Below, piece after piece: positions 1 through 10,240 of a stretch of 64,000 bases of DNA (the stretch's first letter is position 1; each line of letters opens with the position of its first letter). The stretch is from Lunularia cruciata (Eukaryota; Streptophyta; Marchantiopsida; Lunulariales; Lunulariaceae): NCBI GenBank assembly GCA_948567375.1, contig OX419757.1:496001-560000 (forward strand), in the 5' to 3' direction. Under the pieces are notes generated by a model. It was given only the letters and a program-made list of their open reading frames with translations, did not search any database and was not told where the DNA came from. A program made the position numbers and the translations under genes.

Positions 1-428
1 CTGCATCTAGTGTAGAACCACACTCACAAGTGAGTAGTGAAGATGCAGATGGGTCGACCAAACCTAGGCGAAACCTCATCGCTGTAGAGAAAGTAGCTGA
101 TGCGAGTCCAAAAGCCCTAATGCATGGTCGAGCTAGGATCCACGAGCCTGCACCCTTGCCGGAGCAAGAGCGTAGACGTGCTTTAGTAGTCTGAGGAATG
201 GACGAGTCAACTAAGAGAGAATGTAGCGTATGCTCACACTGTCACTCCATCAAGGAAGACTGTAGACCTCTAGTCCAATCTGACAATAGGGAAGCAAATG
301 GTGGAAAACTCTCTCGTGCTCGTGGAGATAAACTATCTCTCGTATGCCACAATAACACCCAGAGAGAAAATGATCTTCCCTCCATCTCTATCACATAAAT
401 CTCCAAAACCGCCTATCAACAACCACAA
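1..428 (-). mobile_element. 5'-truncated copy of the RLE-type non-LTR retrotransposon
   Basis: This stretch matches 1343-1770 almost base for base, at an offset of 1342. It is therefore a second copy of the retrotransposon's C-terminal coding part, in the same minus orientation, and it continues off the left edge of the window. Similarity stops abruptly at about 428, which is the 5' end of the truncated copy. A 17-bp piece of the element (CCTATCAACAACCACAA) occurs at 412-428 and again at 491-507, with an AT-rich filler between. The copy differs from its partner by scattered substitutions, so it is not a very recent duplicate. Confidence 0.8.
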
Positions 429-508
429 ATAAAAAATAAAATTATTATAAAAATTAAAATTCTTATCAAAAATAAAATGATTGTGGTTGCCTATCAACAA
501 CCACAATA

Positions 509-608
509 AAAAGAGATTGCTTAGGAAAAATGAAATGAAATATGGGAAGACCCCGTCAAGCCATACAAAGGAAAGACAAAAAGGGTAACATGGGGCTAAG
601 CCCCATGT
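509..608 (-). repeat. extra 3'-end unit of the non-LTR retrotransposon
   Basis: This unit repeats the 3' tail seen at about 622-716: the GATGGGAAGACC-type block followed by GGGGCTAAGCCCC. It lies between the complete 3' end of the 622-3943 copy and the truncated copy at 1-428, so the tail is present twice in tandem. Both short palindromes of the tail are preserved. Inference: it is the remains of another insertion, or a duplication made during reverse transcription. Confidence 0.7.
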
Positions 609-621
609 TAAGTAAAAAAGA

Positions 622-716
622 AAGAAGGCGACCGCGTAGGAAAAATGAAGGATGGGAAGACCTCATCAAGCCGTACAAGGGAGAGACAAAAAAGGTAACA
701 TGGGGCTAAGCCCCAA
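622..716 (-). repeat. structured 3' end of the retrotransposon
   Basis: On the minus strand this region contains GGGGCTTAGCCCC (a 5-bp stem with a 3-nt loop), then a pyrimidine stretch, then a GATG..TCTTCCCATCC block able to form a short stem, and ends with CTACGCGGTCGCCTTCTTT. Related copies lie at 509-608, 13056-13120, 34071-34140 and 45225-45310. RTs of this class recognise structured 3' ends, so this is probably the RNA recognition element. Confidence 0.65.
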
Positions 717-1304
717 TAGAGTCTGTATGAGAAATCTGCCCTACCGCACCTAAGATATCCGAGCTATGCAAGTCGTACGGTCTACACACAATTGGAGCAT
801 CCGAAGAAACATCACCTAATGTGATTGCTCTTCTATGGATTGCACCAGCCACTGCCCTCTGTAGAGCAATGGATACACGCTGTCTAAAGTAAGCTACAAA
901 GTATGAGAGTGAGAGTGGTACCCCCTGACGCCTAACATGATAAGCTCTCGCGCACTCCTTGACAAATGTGTCAAATGCCGTATCCATCGCTCCATATAAC
1001 TCCAAGGCTAGAGGAACAAAGAGGTGACCTCGCTGCATGCCCCTATACTTGGAGACCTTGCGCCTGCTGCTGCACTCGCCGCCCATCCAGGGGGATGGGT
1101 AATCACTCCCTCCGAAATTGTATCACGCGTAGGGTCCGTCACCACGACATCCGCTACTGTCACCTGATCATCTCGGACCAGGTATAAGTCTGCCCTTACA
1201 CGTGACGTCTGCAATGCATACGAACGCTCCCTCCAAGCCAAGTATCCACTCTCTCATGCCATAGCAAACACTATGTCTCTAATGGCATCATGGGTAGCTA
1301 TCCT
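706..1304 (-). pseudogene. retrotransposon restriction-like endonuclease domain, broken
   Basis: Downstream of the amber codon the same frame continues through RSYALQTSRVRADLYLVRDD and VADVVVTD. A frameshift near 1060 then moves to a frame with RRKVSKYRGMQRGHLFVPLA and ALELYG, ending at 706. The spacing of Asp residues, the following KxxKY motif and the hydrophobic strand fit the PD-(D/E)XK-type nuclease of R2/CRE elements, which nicks the target site. The assignment rests on motif pattern only. The same domain is open in one frame in the plus-strand copy (44668-45048). Confidence 0.6.
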
Positions 1305-2935
1305 CTATCCTCCAAAAGGACACCGTGTCATGTGGACCGCCGCTGCATCTAGTGTAGAACCACACTCACAAGTGAGTAGTGAAGATGCAGATGGGTTGAC
1401 CAAACCTAGGCGAAACCTCATCGCTGTAGAGAAAGTAGCTGATGCGAGTCCAAAAGCCCTAATGCATGGTCGAGCTAGGATCCACGAGCCTGCACCCTTG
1501 CCGGAGCAAGAGCGTAGACGTGCTTTAGTAGCCTGAGGAATGGACGAGTCAACTAAGAGAGAATGTAGCGTATGCTCACACTGTCGCTCCATCAAGGAAG
1601 ACTGTAGACCTCTAGTCCAATCTGACGATAGTGAAACAAACGGTGGAAAACCCTCTCGTGCTCGTGGAGATAGACTATTTCTCGTCTGCCGCAATAACAC
1701 CTGGAGAGAAAAGGATCCTCCCTCCACCTCTGTCACATAAGTCTCCAAAACCGGCCTATCAGCAACCACAAAACGAGAGGCAAGTAGGGGTGCCGAGAGA
1801 GCCCAACTACCCAAAAACGCTATAGGTGCCATCTCCTCCATAGAAAGCAAGCCAACCCCACCACATGAGATCGGTAGAGCCGTCTGTCTACGTGCCAAAT
1901 CCCCTGTCACACACTCAAAAGTCCCTGGTCCAATAATATCACCAAAGACTCCCATAATCCTCCTATCAAATGCTCTCAGACGTGATAGGAAGGACGGTGA
2001 GGGAGGAACTGTACGGATGAGGTAGGATGGTCGACGAGCAATACTGGAAGAGAGTATACCAAATGCCACCTGCGGATCTCCTAGTAATGGAAGGTCATCC
2101 ACATGGAGAACATCCTTTGCAAGGGCAGCGTCCAAGAAGAGTGTGACAAAATCCTCCGATCCTACTGGCACTCCAAGAACACGAAGTCCCTCTGTGGATG
2201 TGATACACCCCTCTGGAAGCTCAAGGTGGGGAGGGATACCTAAAGGGGACCATGCCCTACACTTTGACACCTTGACTCTCAAGCCTACTAGATGTAGCTT
2301 GGTAGTCAAGTAGTCAAAGGCCTGCCTAATCTGATCTACAGGGCCTACGATGTGTGTATCATCTGCCAAGGATGGAAATACACAACCTGGCATGGCCAAA
2401 GTAGTAGACAAGAGAGCTCTAAAGTGAGCCATGGCAAATAAAGCCCCCCCCAAAGGATCTCCCTGACGTGTACCAACAGCTGACTCCAAGACGGTGACTC
2501 CCTCTCGTGAACCACCATGCTGGTAGTAAAGGGAAGCAGGAGAGCCATAAAAAGACCGCACAAAAGGAATGAGACTCGCCAAGGATCCACCAGCCTCCCT
2601 AAGCTCTCTAAAGATGGATGCACGTGAGACGCGTTCTCAACATCCACCTGTAGGACGACCCACTCCGGATGGATATCTAGGAGTGCTCTAATGCCTAGAG
2701 ATATAGCCTCACATCCTCCAAGTGTAGCTACTCCAAACTGATGTGGACTAAGGTGCTGTCGAAAGTGAGAACGATGCTGAAGGACAATGGTACGACTGAC
2801 CAAACGCAAAAAGATCTCTCCAATAGCAATCGGTCTAATGCCTCCCGTGTCCTTCTCAATCGCGAGAAGTCGACTAGCACCTAAGACACGACTAACCGAC
2901 ATAGGAATATCTCCTCTTGCTATTGCTGCAGCCAC
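1305..2935 (-). pseudogene. retrotransposon reverse transcriptase, frameshifted
   Basis: Two overlapping reading frames (2935-2345 and 2582-1305) together cover the RT. The first has the finger motifs ASRLLAIEKDTGGIRPIAIG and motif A (VLQVDVENA). The second has motif B (TRQGDPLGGALFAMAHF) and motif C with LADD in place of the usual F/YADD, then the thumb and a CxCx9Hx3C knuckle ending CPFGG. One frameshift lies between 2582 and about 2620. An in-frame TAG follows CPFGG at 1305-1307. The polymerase aspartates are all present. Host genes nearby show no relation to it. Confidence 0.8.
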
Positions 2936-3019
2936 CTAAAACAACTCGGTAAAACCACTAGACGGATCATCTACTTGGAAGCAATCTCTAAGGTGCTCAT
3001 AAACCATCCCTGACAAGCC

Positions 3020-3481
3020 TCATGAGGAAAGGCGAGGGGCAGTGCACAAAGCTTGTGCAAATAGTGACCTATCAAGACATAAAGGCTGCTCAGGCTGATA
3101 ATCTAAGACCTCTAGTGGTAGTCCCTCTACTGCTATAGGATGCAATGAGCGTAGGGAAGAGATGGTCTCATCAGAAGGACTCGCTATAGACAAAGGGTGT
3201 AGCGCTTGTGCTGCTCTACTAAACTCTCCCGCCTGACCCAATGTCCTACATCGTCGTAATCGAGTGGAATCTGTGGTATCCTGTGGCGATGTCTGTCTCC
3301 TAAATCGTGTAGCCCTAACAGACTCCTCCTGAAGGGCTGCCCAATCCCCCGCTCGGAATCGACGAAATCTAGCCGCCACCTCTCTATGCCCCGCACGTCC
3401 CCCTCTAGCATAACGAAGATACCATCGAGGGAGTAGGAGGAATAGGAACCACGCTAACTCGTCCAAGGGATCACGTGCCAA
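3020..3481 (-). pseudogene. retrotransposon linker region before the reverse transcriptase
   Basis: This Arg-rich segment joins the finger region to the reverse transcriptase. It is shifted two bases relative to the finger frame and in the same frame as the following RT segment, separated from it by stop codons near 3020-2938. Corresponding sequence is recognisable, although more broken, at about 34670-35130 in the plus-strand copy. No domain is recognised. Its place matches the conserved but poorly characterised N-terminal extension of R2-like RTs. Confidence 0.55.
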
Positions 3482-3864
3482 ACGATCCAGTGGTAGGCGA
3501 AAGCCTGTCTAGCCTCATCATGGAGTGTGCGGGGTAGCCTATGGAATAGACGTGGACATGGAAAACTAGTCTCAAATAACCCCAAAATGCGACCCGCCTG
3601 AGAAGCTAACCACTCCCACCACTCGATCGGTATCCCTGGAACGATCAACGAAGGTATGGAAGAAGCGTGCGTAATCCCGAGTGTCACTGCTGTCGATGTG
3701 GTCGCTCGTCTCACGTGGGTATCCCAAGTGGTCCAATCATAGTCCTTGTGCATCCTTCCCACATGGGTCTTTACCCCTTGCGAGGTAAAGCGTCGGTGAC
3801 ACACCGGGCATGGTGTATCCCGACCCGCTCTAGGCGACCCCACATGGGAAAGTGTAGCCATGGT
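3454..3864 (-). pseudogene. retrotransposon N-terminal C2H2 finger region
   Basis: The likely start is ATG at 3862-3864 (the peptide begins MATLSHVG), equivalent to the start region of the second copy. The peptide carries CPVCHRRFTSQGVKTH followed by a second His four residues on, a C2H2 finger of the kind that begins R2-like proteins and helps bind target DNA. The frame is lost near 3460, where reading passes to the frame of 3020-3481. It ends with a region rich in Trp and Pro that has no recognised domain. Confidence 0.65.
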
Positions 3865-3943
3865 TAGCACAAGAATAGTGATAGTAACACGTGATACTCC
3901 TCTCCATATCTCCCCATATCTGCAAAACCACAACCCCTCACAC

Positions 3944-4963
3944 AAGAAAACAATCTCTCTCACAACCCTAAAATCTATAAATTCTCATAACTTTCAATTT
4001 CCATCTCCAAAATTTTCAAATTAAATTTCCATGGAACTTAATCATGAAAACCCAGAGATTAAAAATGAAAATTCACAACCCATCAGTCTCAATGTATAAT
4101 GATCACTCTCAACCCTAAAAAAGTTAAAAAACTTCATAACTTTCTATTCCATTCTCCATAGTCTTCAATCTAGGTGCCAATGGAACCGAAATTGAAAAAC
4201 GAAGAGAATCGTCTATTCACTTGAAGACTACATGCTAGAGAGCACTCAGATTTTATCAAAATTGTCTCACGTCTCTCCCTCTCCTCTCCCGTCTCCACAC
4301 TCTCCCCGCAGCTCCTCCCGCTCCACACCAGAATAGAAAGCCACATATTTTGTAAAGTATTTTAAGTAAAGCATACATTTCAGTAATCTAAATTGACGTA
4401 AGTATATTTTGGACGCGGTTGACGAACAGGAACGAGGAAACTCGCATGGCAAGTGCCAGACCTTTGGAACGACGTTTCACTCGTGGGCGTGCCGGCTGCT
4501 CTGGGGGCAGGACATATGATCCTCGCGATTGAAGATCTGACGGCAGCAAATAGGTCTGGATTTTAGTGATTCGGAGAAAGCTCTTCGGAGCAGGCGCAAC
4601 GTTTGACGAAGAAAATTGTGGTGCAGGGGAATTGAGAAGGGCAGAAGACGTTCAGTGTGAATCTATCGAAAGAAGTAAGACATGTGGAATGTCCGTGGAT
4701 CTGTGTGAGACGTTCAATGTAGTAAATAATGTATTGAAGCTGCAATTGGACGCAGAAAAAGCTTTTGAAATTGTATGCGGTTGATGCGTTTCCACTCAAA
4801 CTTGTTCACAGATCACGCAATGTCGCGTGCCAATCGGAGAGGTTTTCTGGTCTATTTGGTATAGAGTGGAGTCTCTCAGGCTTAGATTGCACGACGCTGG
4901 CGGGTTGATTTGGTGGAGAGAGGAAGGGGTTATTCTATGAGGAGCGAGTAAGATTTTGGAGCG
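3944..4963. other. spacer and probable bZIP promoter/5' leader
   Basis: No protein-coding gene is seen. At 3965-4040 and 4120-4195 there is a degenerate direct repeat (AACCCTAAAA..TTCATAACTTTC..ATTTTCAA), which is AT-rich flanking DNA of the retrotransposon. The last several hundred bases are probably promoter and 5' untranslated leader of the bZIP gene, but no convincing TATA box or start site could be fixed. Confidence 0.4.
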
Positions 4964-7039
4964 ATGGAGGTCGAGGTAGTAGAAGTTGATGATAATGGGG
5001 TCAACAGTTTGATTGGAATGGATATGGGCCATATGGCGCTTCCGCGAGGCCCTGTAGAGGATAATAGTGATCTTGCTATGGATAATAGCGTTGAGACTGC
5101 CGATGTTGGAGACGATTGGGTGTCGCTTTTCTTCGATGAGAGTTACTTGAACGCCATGACAATGAACCCGGAAGTTGATGTCTTGCAATCAAGCGCGCAT
5201 CTTTCTGATGGCAATAAGCCGTTGTCTCACTCGACGATGATTCTGTCGAGTTCACCAGGAACTGCGGATTGCGCTGCCGCTAGCTTTCATGCGAACGTCA
5301 ACGATAGATATCCGGAAAAGAGTCATGCGGCAATTGTGTCTCTTGCTGATCATGAATGTTTACCTCCTCATCGTCACACAGGTTCCCCTGACAGTAGCCT
5401 GACTCAAGCGAGTGGTGAGTCCTGCTCTGGTGTCCAGCCGTCTTGGTGGGGGAACGAAGATCCAGAAGAGGAGGGGAATTTGAACCCGGGGAATGGTTCG
5501 GAGGAGGAGAGTTCAACGTCTAATTTTGATTCGGCAATTCCCGGGGCTTCAGGTTTACCGGTTTTGAATAAGGCTCCGATCGAAGTTCAAGAGGTAAAGT
5601 TCGTGGCTGAACCAGCGTCAAGTGTTGGAAGAATTTCAACAGGCGTGAGGGGGAATGTAGAAAGAAGTGATCGGAAGCGGAGATCGTGGGAGAGAGAGGA
5701 GGTAAATAATGGGCAGCAACAGTCATGCGTACAGAGCGACAATGACAGGAAAGGAAATGATTCTGGCGATGGTGCCATCGGAGAGGAGGATGACGAAAAA
5801 AGACAAGCACGGTTAATGCGAAATCGAGAAAGTGCTCAATTATCTAGGCAGAGAAAGAAGGTTTATGTGGATGAGCTCGAGGGGAGATTGAGAACCATGG
5901 CAGCTACTATCGCAGAGTTGAACGCTACGATCAACCATTTGACTGCTGAGAATGTCAATCTGCGCAGGCAATTAGGTTTCTTTTACCAGCCGGCAAGACC
6001 AACTGGTGGTATGCCGATGATGCAATATCCAGGACTCGTTAGTGCCAGGCCTGTTTATCCAGGAGCTCCAATGCCCCCTGTACCAATTCCCAGGCTTAAG
6101 CCACAACAATCTCTGACAAAGACACCCAAAAGAGCCAAAAGTTCGAAGGAACCCGGAGAAAAGAGGAAAGCGAAGAAAGTGGCAAGTATTGCAACGGTTG
6201 GTGTCATGGGACTGCTGTGCATCACCATGCTGTTAGGTCCTTTCGACTGGGGATCCAATACCGTTAGCTCTGGCCCCACGCACATTCACGTTGGTAGTGC
6301 GCAGATTAGGGTAGGAGGTAGAGTGCTTACAAGCTGGGATGAGGGAAATGACAATGTGAGGAACACTACTCGTGGAGAACCGTGGGCAGATGGCGGAGGA
6401 AAACTGGGAGATGTCAGTGATGCTGGAGATCCTGCTGGTAGAAACGTGATTGGTGGTAAACCGAGAGCTAAAACCGAAAGACGGCCAGGGGCTCTTTTGA
6501 GAAGAAACGTGACAGTTGGTTCAGAGAAGGTGTGGCAATCTTGTTCCGAATGTTACAATCGTCGTGGTGACCAACAAGCTGCACACAAACTGGGAGGAAA
6601 AGTTCTTGATGCCAATGTGAGTGAGCAAGTTTCCCTCTTTGTCCCCAGGAACAACAAGCTTGTTAAAGTTGATGGGAACCTTATCATCAGAGCCGTAATG
6701 GCTGGGGATAAAGCAGCGAAAGATTCTGAGCGGGAGGAACCTTCTTCTGAAGAGGAAGAGAAGGGCAACGGGCAGATCAAGCAAGATGTGTCTAAGAGTA
6801 GCAGTTCACCTCCTACACTCGCAGACCACCAGCTGATCAAAGCAATTTCCTCGCAAGCTCAAGAGGGAGGAGGAATTGTAGTAGGGGAAAGACAGAGCAC
6901 AAGTGTAGGTGCTATCGTTGAGAACAAGGATCGTCAGAGGCCCACTTACAAGAGCGATGCTTTGGCTTCTGTGTCAGCAACTCCAACTTTTTCTCAATTG
7001 GTGCTGGGAAGCCTTTCAGGTACATCTCAGAACCCGTAA
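4964..7039 (+). CDS. membrane-anchored bZIP transcription factor (bZIP17/28 type)
   Basis: The protein has 691 residues in a single exon. The acidic N-terminal half is followed by a bZIP domain whose basic region begins near residue 278; the invariant N287-x7-R295 lies in NRESAQLSR, and leucine-zipper heptads follow to about residue 335. A hydrophobic helix (VASIATVGVMGLLCITMLLG) spans about 406-428. The C-terminal part has sequons NTT, NVT and NVS, consistent with an ER-lumenal tail. This is the layout of plant bZIP17/28/49, ER stress sensors that move to the Golgi, are cut by S1P/S2P, and release the bZIP part to the nucleus. I see no canonical RxxL S1P site just after the membrane helix. 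The start is the first ATG of the open frame. Confidence 0.9.
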   Translation: MEVEVVEVDDNGVNSLIGMDMGHMALPRGPVEDNSDLAMDNSVETADVGDDWVSLFFDESYLNAMTMNPEVDVLQSSAHLSDGNKPLSHSTMILSSSPGTADCAAASFHANVNDRYPEKSHAAIVSLADHECLPPHRHTGSPDSSLTQASGESCSGVQPSWWGNEDPEEEGNLNPGNGSEEESSTSNFDSAIPGASGLPVLNKAPIEVQEVKFVAEPASSVGRISTGVRGNVERSDRKRRSWEREEVNNGQQQSCVQSDNDRKGNDSGDGAIGEEDDEKRQARLMRNRESAQLSRQRKKVYVDELEGRLRTMAATIAELNATINHLTAENVNLRRQLGFFYQPARPTGGMPMMQYPGLVSARPVYPGAPMPPVPIPRLKPQQSLTKTPKRAKSSKEPGEKRKAKKVASIATVGVMGLLCITMLLGPFDWGSNTVSSGPTHIHVGSAQIRVGGRVLTSWDEGNDNVRNTTRGEPWADGGGKLGDVSDAGDPAGRNVIGGKPRAKTERRPGALLRRNVTVGSEKVWQSCSECYNRRGDQQAAHKLGGKVLDANVSEQVSLFVPRNNKLVKVDGNLIIRAVMAGDKAAKDSEREEPSSEEEEKGNGQIKQDVSKSSSSPPTLADHQLIKAISSQAQEGGGIVVGERQSTSVGAIVENKDRQRPTYKSDALASVSATPTFSQLVLGSLSGTSQNP

Positions 7040-7592
7040 TTAAAAGCACCTCGAACGAAGGGTCCAAATGAGAACGCTAATACCACATAACGACTTGTTC
7101 CTTACATGATGGATGAAGCACTATACAAGATCGAGAAATTTTAAACCATGTAGATGTACCCTAATCAATAATTAGTCGGACACTAAACTTTGGTCGATAA
7201 AAGCTCTAATGGATCCTAGGCGTTTCGTTTTTGGGCTGCTTATTATTATCTGATTATTCTAATTTGTCTTTTTCTGACATTTGTCTGCACATTGGTGCTT
7301 CCCTTTCATACGAGGTTGGTGGCTAAGTTTCTGTAATATGATAAGTCGGTCTCTGTAAACGGTTTAACTTCCGTTACACCGTTCTTCACCACTCTTGGTT
7401 TTCCTTGCCATCTCCAGGCCTTAAGAAAACTTGCAGGACCTGTACATATTCTGTATATCCTTAAAAGTGAATCTTACAGTTTAAAACAGACCCTGCTTCT
7501 AACTAGTTCATTCTCTACTCTCTCAGTAGGTCGATCACAGTCCCACAGCGTTTAATCTTAGAACACTAGTTTAGGTCTCTTTTGGAAACTTA
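7040..7592. other. bZIP 3' untranslated region and spacer
   Basis: AT-rich sequence following the bZIP stop codon. No ORF, RNA gene or repeat is recognised. It probably holds the bZIP polyadenylation region, but no single signal stands out. Confidence 0.4.
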
Positions 7593-8336
7593 ATGGGATC
7601 ATCGGTGAGCTGTTGGGTGGGCGCAGCTTTGGGTTTTGATTGCATCGCTACTAGTCAGGATCAAGAGTCCTTGCACAACGGACATTCTGTATTCACTATC
7701 ATTTCGCCTGGGCTGAACCCAACACGGATAGATTCTTCATTTGAAGTGGTGGTAACGGTGTTTGGACAACCGTGTACCTGGAAGTCAACAACAGACCGGG
7801 GTGATCCCAGGAATAAAACCTGGTTGGCTCCTAAAGCTTGCCAGGATATTGCACATCTTCTATGTGGAGCTTTCGGTCAACGACGTTGTCCTGAGAAACT
7901 TGTTTATACTTATGAGACGGTTTATTGCAAAAGGTCCGATAGTATAGGCATACCTAGAACGGCCGACTTGTGTGTTGAAGAAGAGGATGTGGAGAATGTT
8001 CTCATGGCACTCATTACGGAAAGTCACATTCTCGCATGCCAGCTCTTTTGGAAACCAATGGACTTCAACTCCTCTAGCTTGTCAACAGAGAAACTATCTA
8101 CTCCAATTTGCCCGATTATACCCGACAACCGAGAGAAAATTGATTCATGCTTCTACCTAATAGACTCATTAGTGGCTAAACCCGGGGATGGAGCGAGTGG
8201 TCCTAGCTACAACTGTAACTTATGTGTTGAGAGCTCAACCAAATTGGATATGTCAGCAGCGCCTGTCCTATATGCAGGGCTCCTATGTACCTGTGGAGTG
8301 GAAAGAATAGTTGGGTGGGTAGATTTGACCTTGTAG
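7593..8336 (+). CDS. uncharacterised ORF, 247 residues
   Basis: An uninterrupted ATG-started frame encodes 247 residues with 15 or more cysteines and no recognised domain, signal peptide or membrane helix. The composition (Cys-rich, hydrophobic mixture) and the other frames open in the same stretch argue that it may be a chance ORF, part of a transcribed non-coding region, or a decayed gene. It lies 550 bases downstream of the bZIP stop codon on the same strand. No function is proposed. Confidence 0.25.
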   Translation: MGSSVSCWVGAALGFDCIATSQDQESLHNGHSVFTIISPGLNPTRIDSSFEVVVTVFGQPCTWKSTTDRGDPRNKTWLAPKACQDIAHLLCGAFGQRRCPEKLVYTYETVYCKRSDSIGIPRTADLCVEEEDVENVLMALITESHILACQLFWKPMDFNSSSLSTEKLSTPICPIIPDNREKIDSCFYLIDSLVAKPGDGASGPSYNCNLCVESSTKLDMSAAPVLYAGLLCTCGVERIVGWVDLTL

Positions 8337-10240
8337 AACGTACGGTCTTGTTGTAATGCATCTTAGGCTCTTGATGACTCTTTACTCGGTGCAGAAGTAC
8401 GTTACCTAGTTAGTTGAGTCTAATGATAAGAATTGGATATGTGCACCTTTATAGAGGATCATGCATAACGGATATGTCGCACGCAGTTCAAATATTCTTT
8501 AACCCTTTGTTTACATACTAGGTTCAGTTTGATGAGAAGCAAGCTCGAGGAAGTATATGATACGCATACTTGACACAAATACGGTACCTTAACGTGAATC
8601 CTCGAGTCCCCGGTTTCTTGTACGCGGGACAGTAGCATCAGACATATTTGAATGAAAACTACTCAGCAATAAAGATCCACCTTTAGAAGATTATTCTGTT
8701 GGTGGATTACTTGTGAGTGGCAGATTCATCAATGCTTCACTTTGTGAAGGTTGAGACTTTTTGTGAATGACTCGGGGTTAATGGCTACCTATTCTGTAGA
8801 GTTTCAGAGCTTTGCTTTGAATTTTCTTAGCTGATAAATTCCACGTAATGGTTTGGGGCTTCCTGTTCTTTCTCGGGAGATATGAGCGTTAACGTTGTTG
8901 CATATGAATATATATAATATATTCACACTAAGTGAACGATCACGTTCACTTGGTTAGTGCGAAGTCCTTATCTTCACCCAGTCGCCATCTCAGGTTCTAG
9001 CTTTCCTGAATCTTCTTTTGTCCATTGTTAGCGTTGAAGAAAGGTAAGACCACTGTGGAAGCGATTTTGAAGGAGATTTATGAGATTTCGTCTGAAAACC
9101 AGAAAGCCTTTCAGGCCATTGAAACTACTTTACATGGTTGCAACAAACCAACCACATTGCCCATGGTCGGAAGGTTGCAACAATGGGTTCTGGATGTTTA
9201 TCATCCAGGTATTACGTTTGTTCAATTGAAGATCTCTTTCGCTTTCGTTGCAGGTCCTTGCGTATAAATGTACCACTTAAAGTAGGAGTACGGGATACAT
9301 ATCAGCCATGGTAGCAGGATAGTGAGACACTATCCAATATTGTGCGCAATCAAAATGGAGAAGATCCCGAATTCAAAGGTTTACTATGGGAACTACTAAC
9401 AGCTTTTCAGACGTAACTTGAAAAGCGGTTAGACCATTTGGAGTGGCCTCAAACTATGTATCACACTGGAACTGGTTGTTTACAACGGGTTCTTTATTCC
9501 ACTACACAATCTGTGTCAGGCTGGGTAGGTGAAAGGAATGTTATGGTGAAGGACTTTGGGAGAGATGTTCATCTGACGTAAGTTGATCTCGATTGGATAG
9601 TGATGATATGTACACAGGGAGAATGTGACTAATGCTTTACGATAGGAGTGTTCAGAGAGCTGGGTCGACCTAGGGTTCACAAAATCAGCGGAAGTAGGTC
9701 CAGTTCATGGGGCCTTGTATTCTACACGTTTTAGGACATGAAATTAAGTCTAAGGGTCAAGCAGAACTTGCAAAAGCTTTGTTCTAGTCTTAAAGTGCTT
9801 ACATGTACGAAGACATATATTATTCTAGAGTACTGAGTCTGTGTGAACGGACATTGTGTATGTCACGATGTCTATTTGATTCAACAAGAAGGACACATTG
9901 TAAAGGGGAACTTGAGCTGCAAAAGGGAGATAATGGCGCTGCTCGCCAAACATGAGGAAAGGTATGCACACCTCAGGAATGAAAAGGGTCTTGAAGTAGC
10001 CGTTGCTATCCTGGATAAGAGAACAGAACCAAGTCAGCCTGTGAACTATCTGATAACGAAACAAAGATTCCGATTAAGCTACCGGGATTTATATAAGAAA
10101 TAATTGTCTTGTCCGTAAAATGACAAATGATGAATGCTATTATGATCCTGGAAGACCTACCAGGTTACAATGGGAACCTTCAGGTTACTGGATTTTAATG
10201 GACAACCCCCTGTGCTTTTAAGTACTTGATTTGATTTCTT
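8337..10240. other. gene-poor stretch with possible exon fragments
   Basis: Short open stretches at about 9025-9267 and 9843-10103 have exon-like borders (for example TTAG before 9027 and a TTGCAG near 9252). They could be exons of an unrecognised gene on the plus strand that includes the ORF at 10719-11318. None of the peptides resembles a family I know, and no consistent splice plan was found. Confidence 0.2.

Larger units (their letters stand above)
622..3943 (-). mobile_element. RLE-type (R2-like) non-LTR retrotransposon, near full length, decayed
   Basis: The element reads on the minus strand. In order it has a C2H2 finger (CPVC...H...H) near 3800, a finger/palm reverse transcriptase with VLQVDVENA (motif A), TRQGDPLGG and LADDTHIVG (motif C), a CxC..H..C knuckle ending at CPFGG, and a C-terminal domain with DLYLVRDD, VADVVVTD and KVSKY. 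This order, including the KxxKY motif, matches the restriction-like endonuclease of R2/CRE-type elements; the exact clade is not settled. The 5' limit is set where similarity to the second copy starts (GTGTGAGGGGTTGTGG, about 3943). The 3' limit is the conserved CTACGCGGTCGCC end near 622. Two frame changes and several stops break the ORF, so this copy is not expected to move on its own. Confidence 0.8.

Noticed and set aside
622-3943. Penelope-like element, because of repeated terminal sequence
   Set aside because: No GIY-YIG nuclease is seen. The finger-RT-knuckle-KxxKY order fits an RLE element, and the terminal repeats are better explained by adjacent copies.
6521-6840. Long minus-strand frames across the bZIP gene
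   Set aside because: Shadow frames of the coding strand, with hydrophobic low-complexity peptides and no family resemblance.
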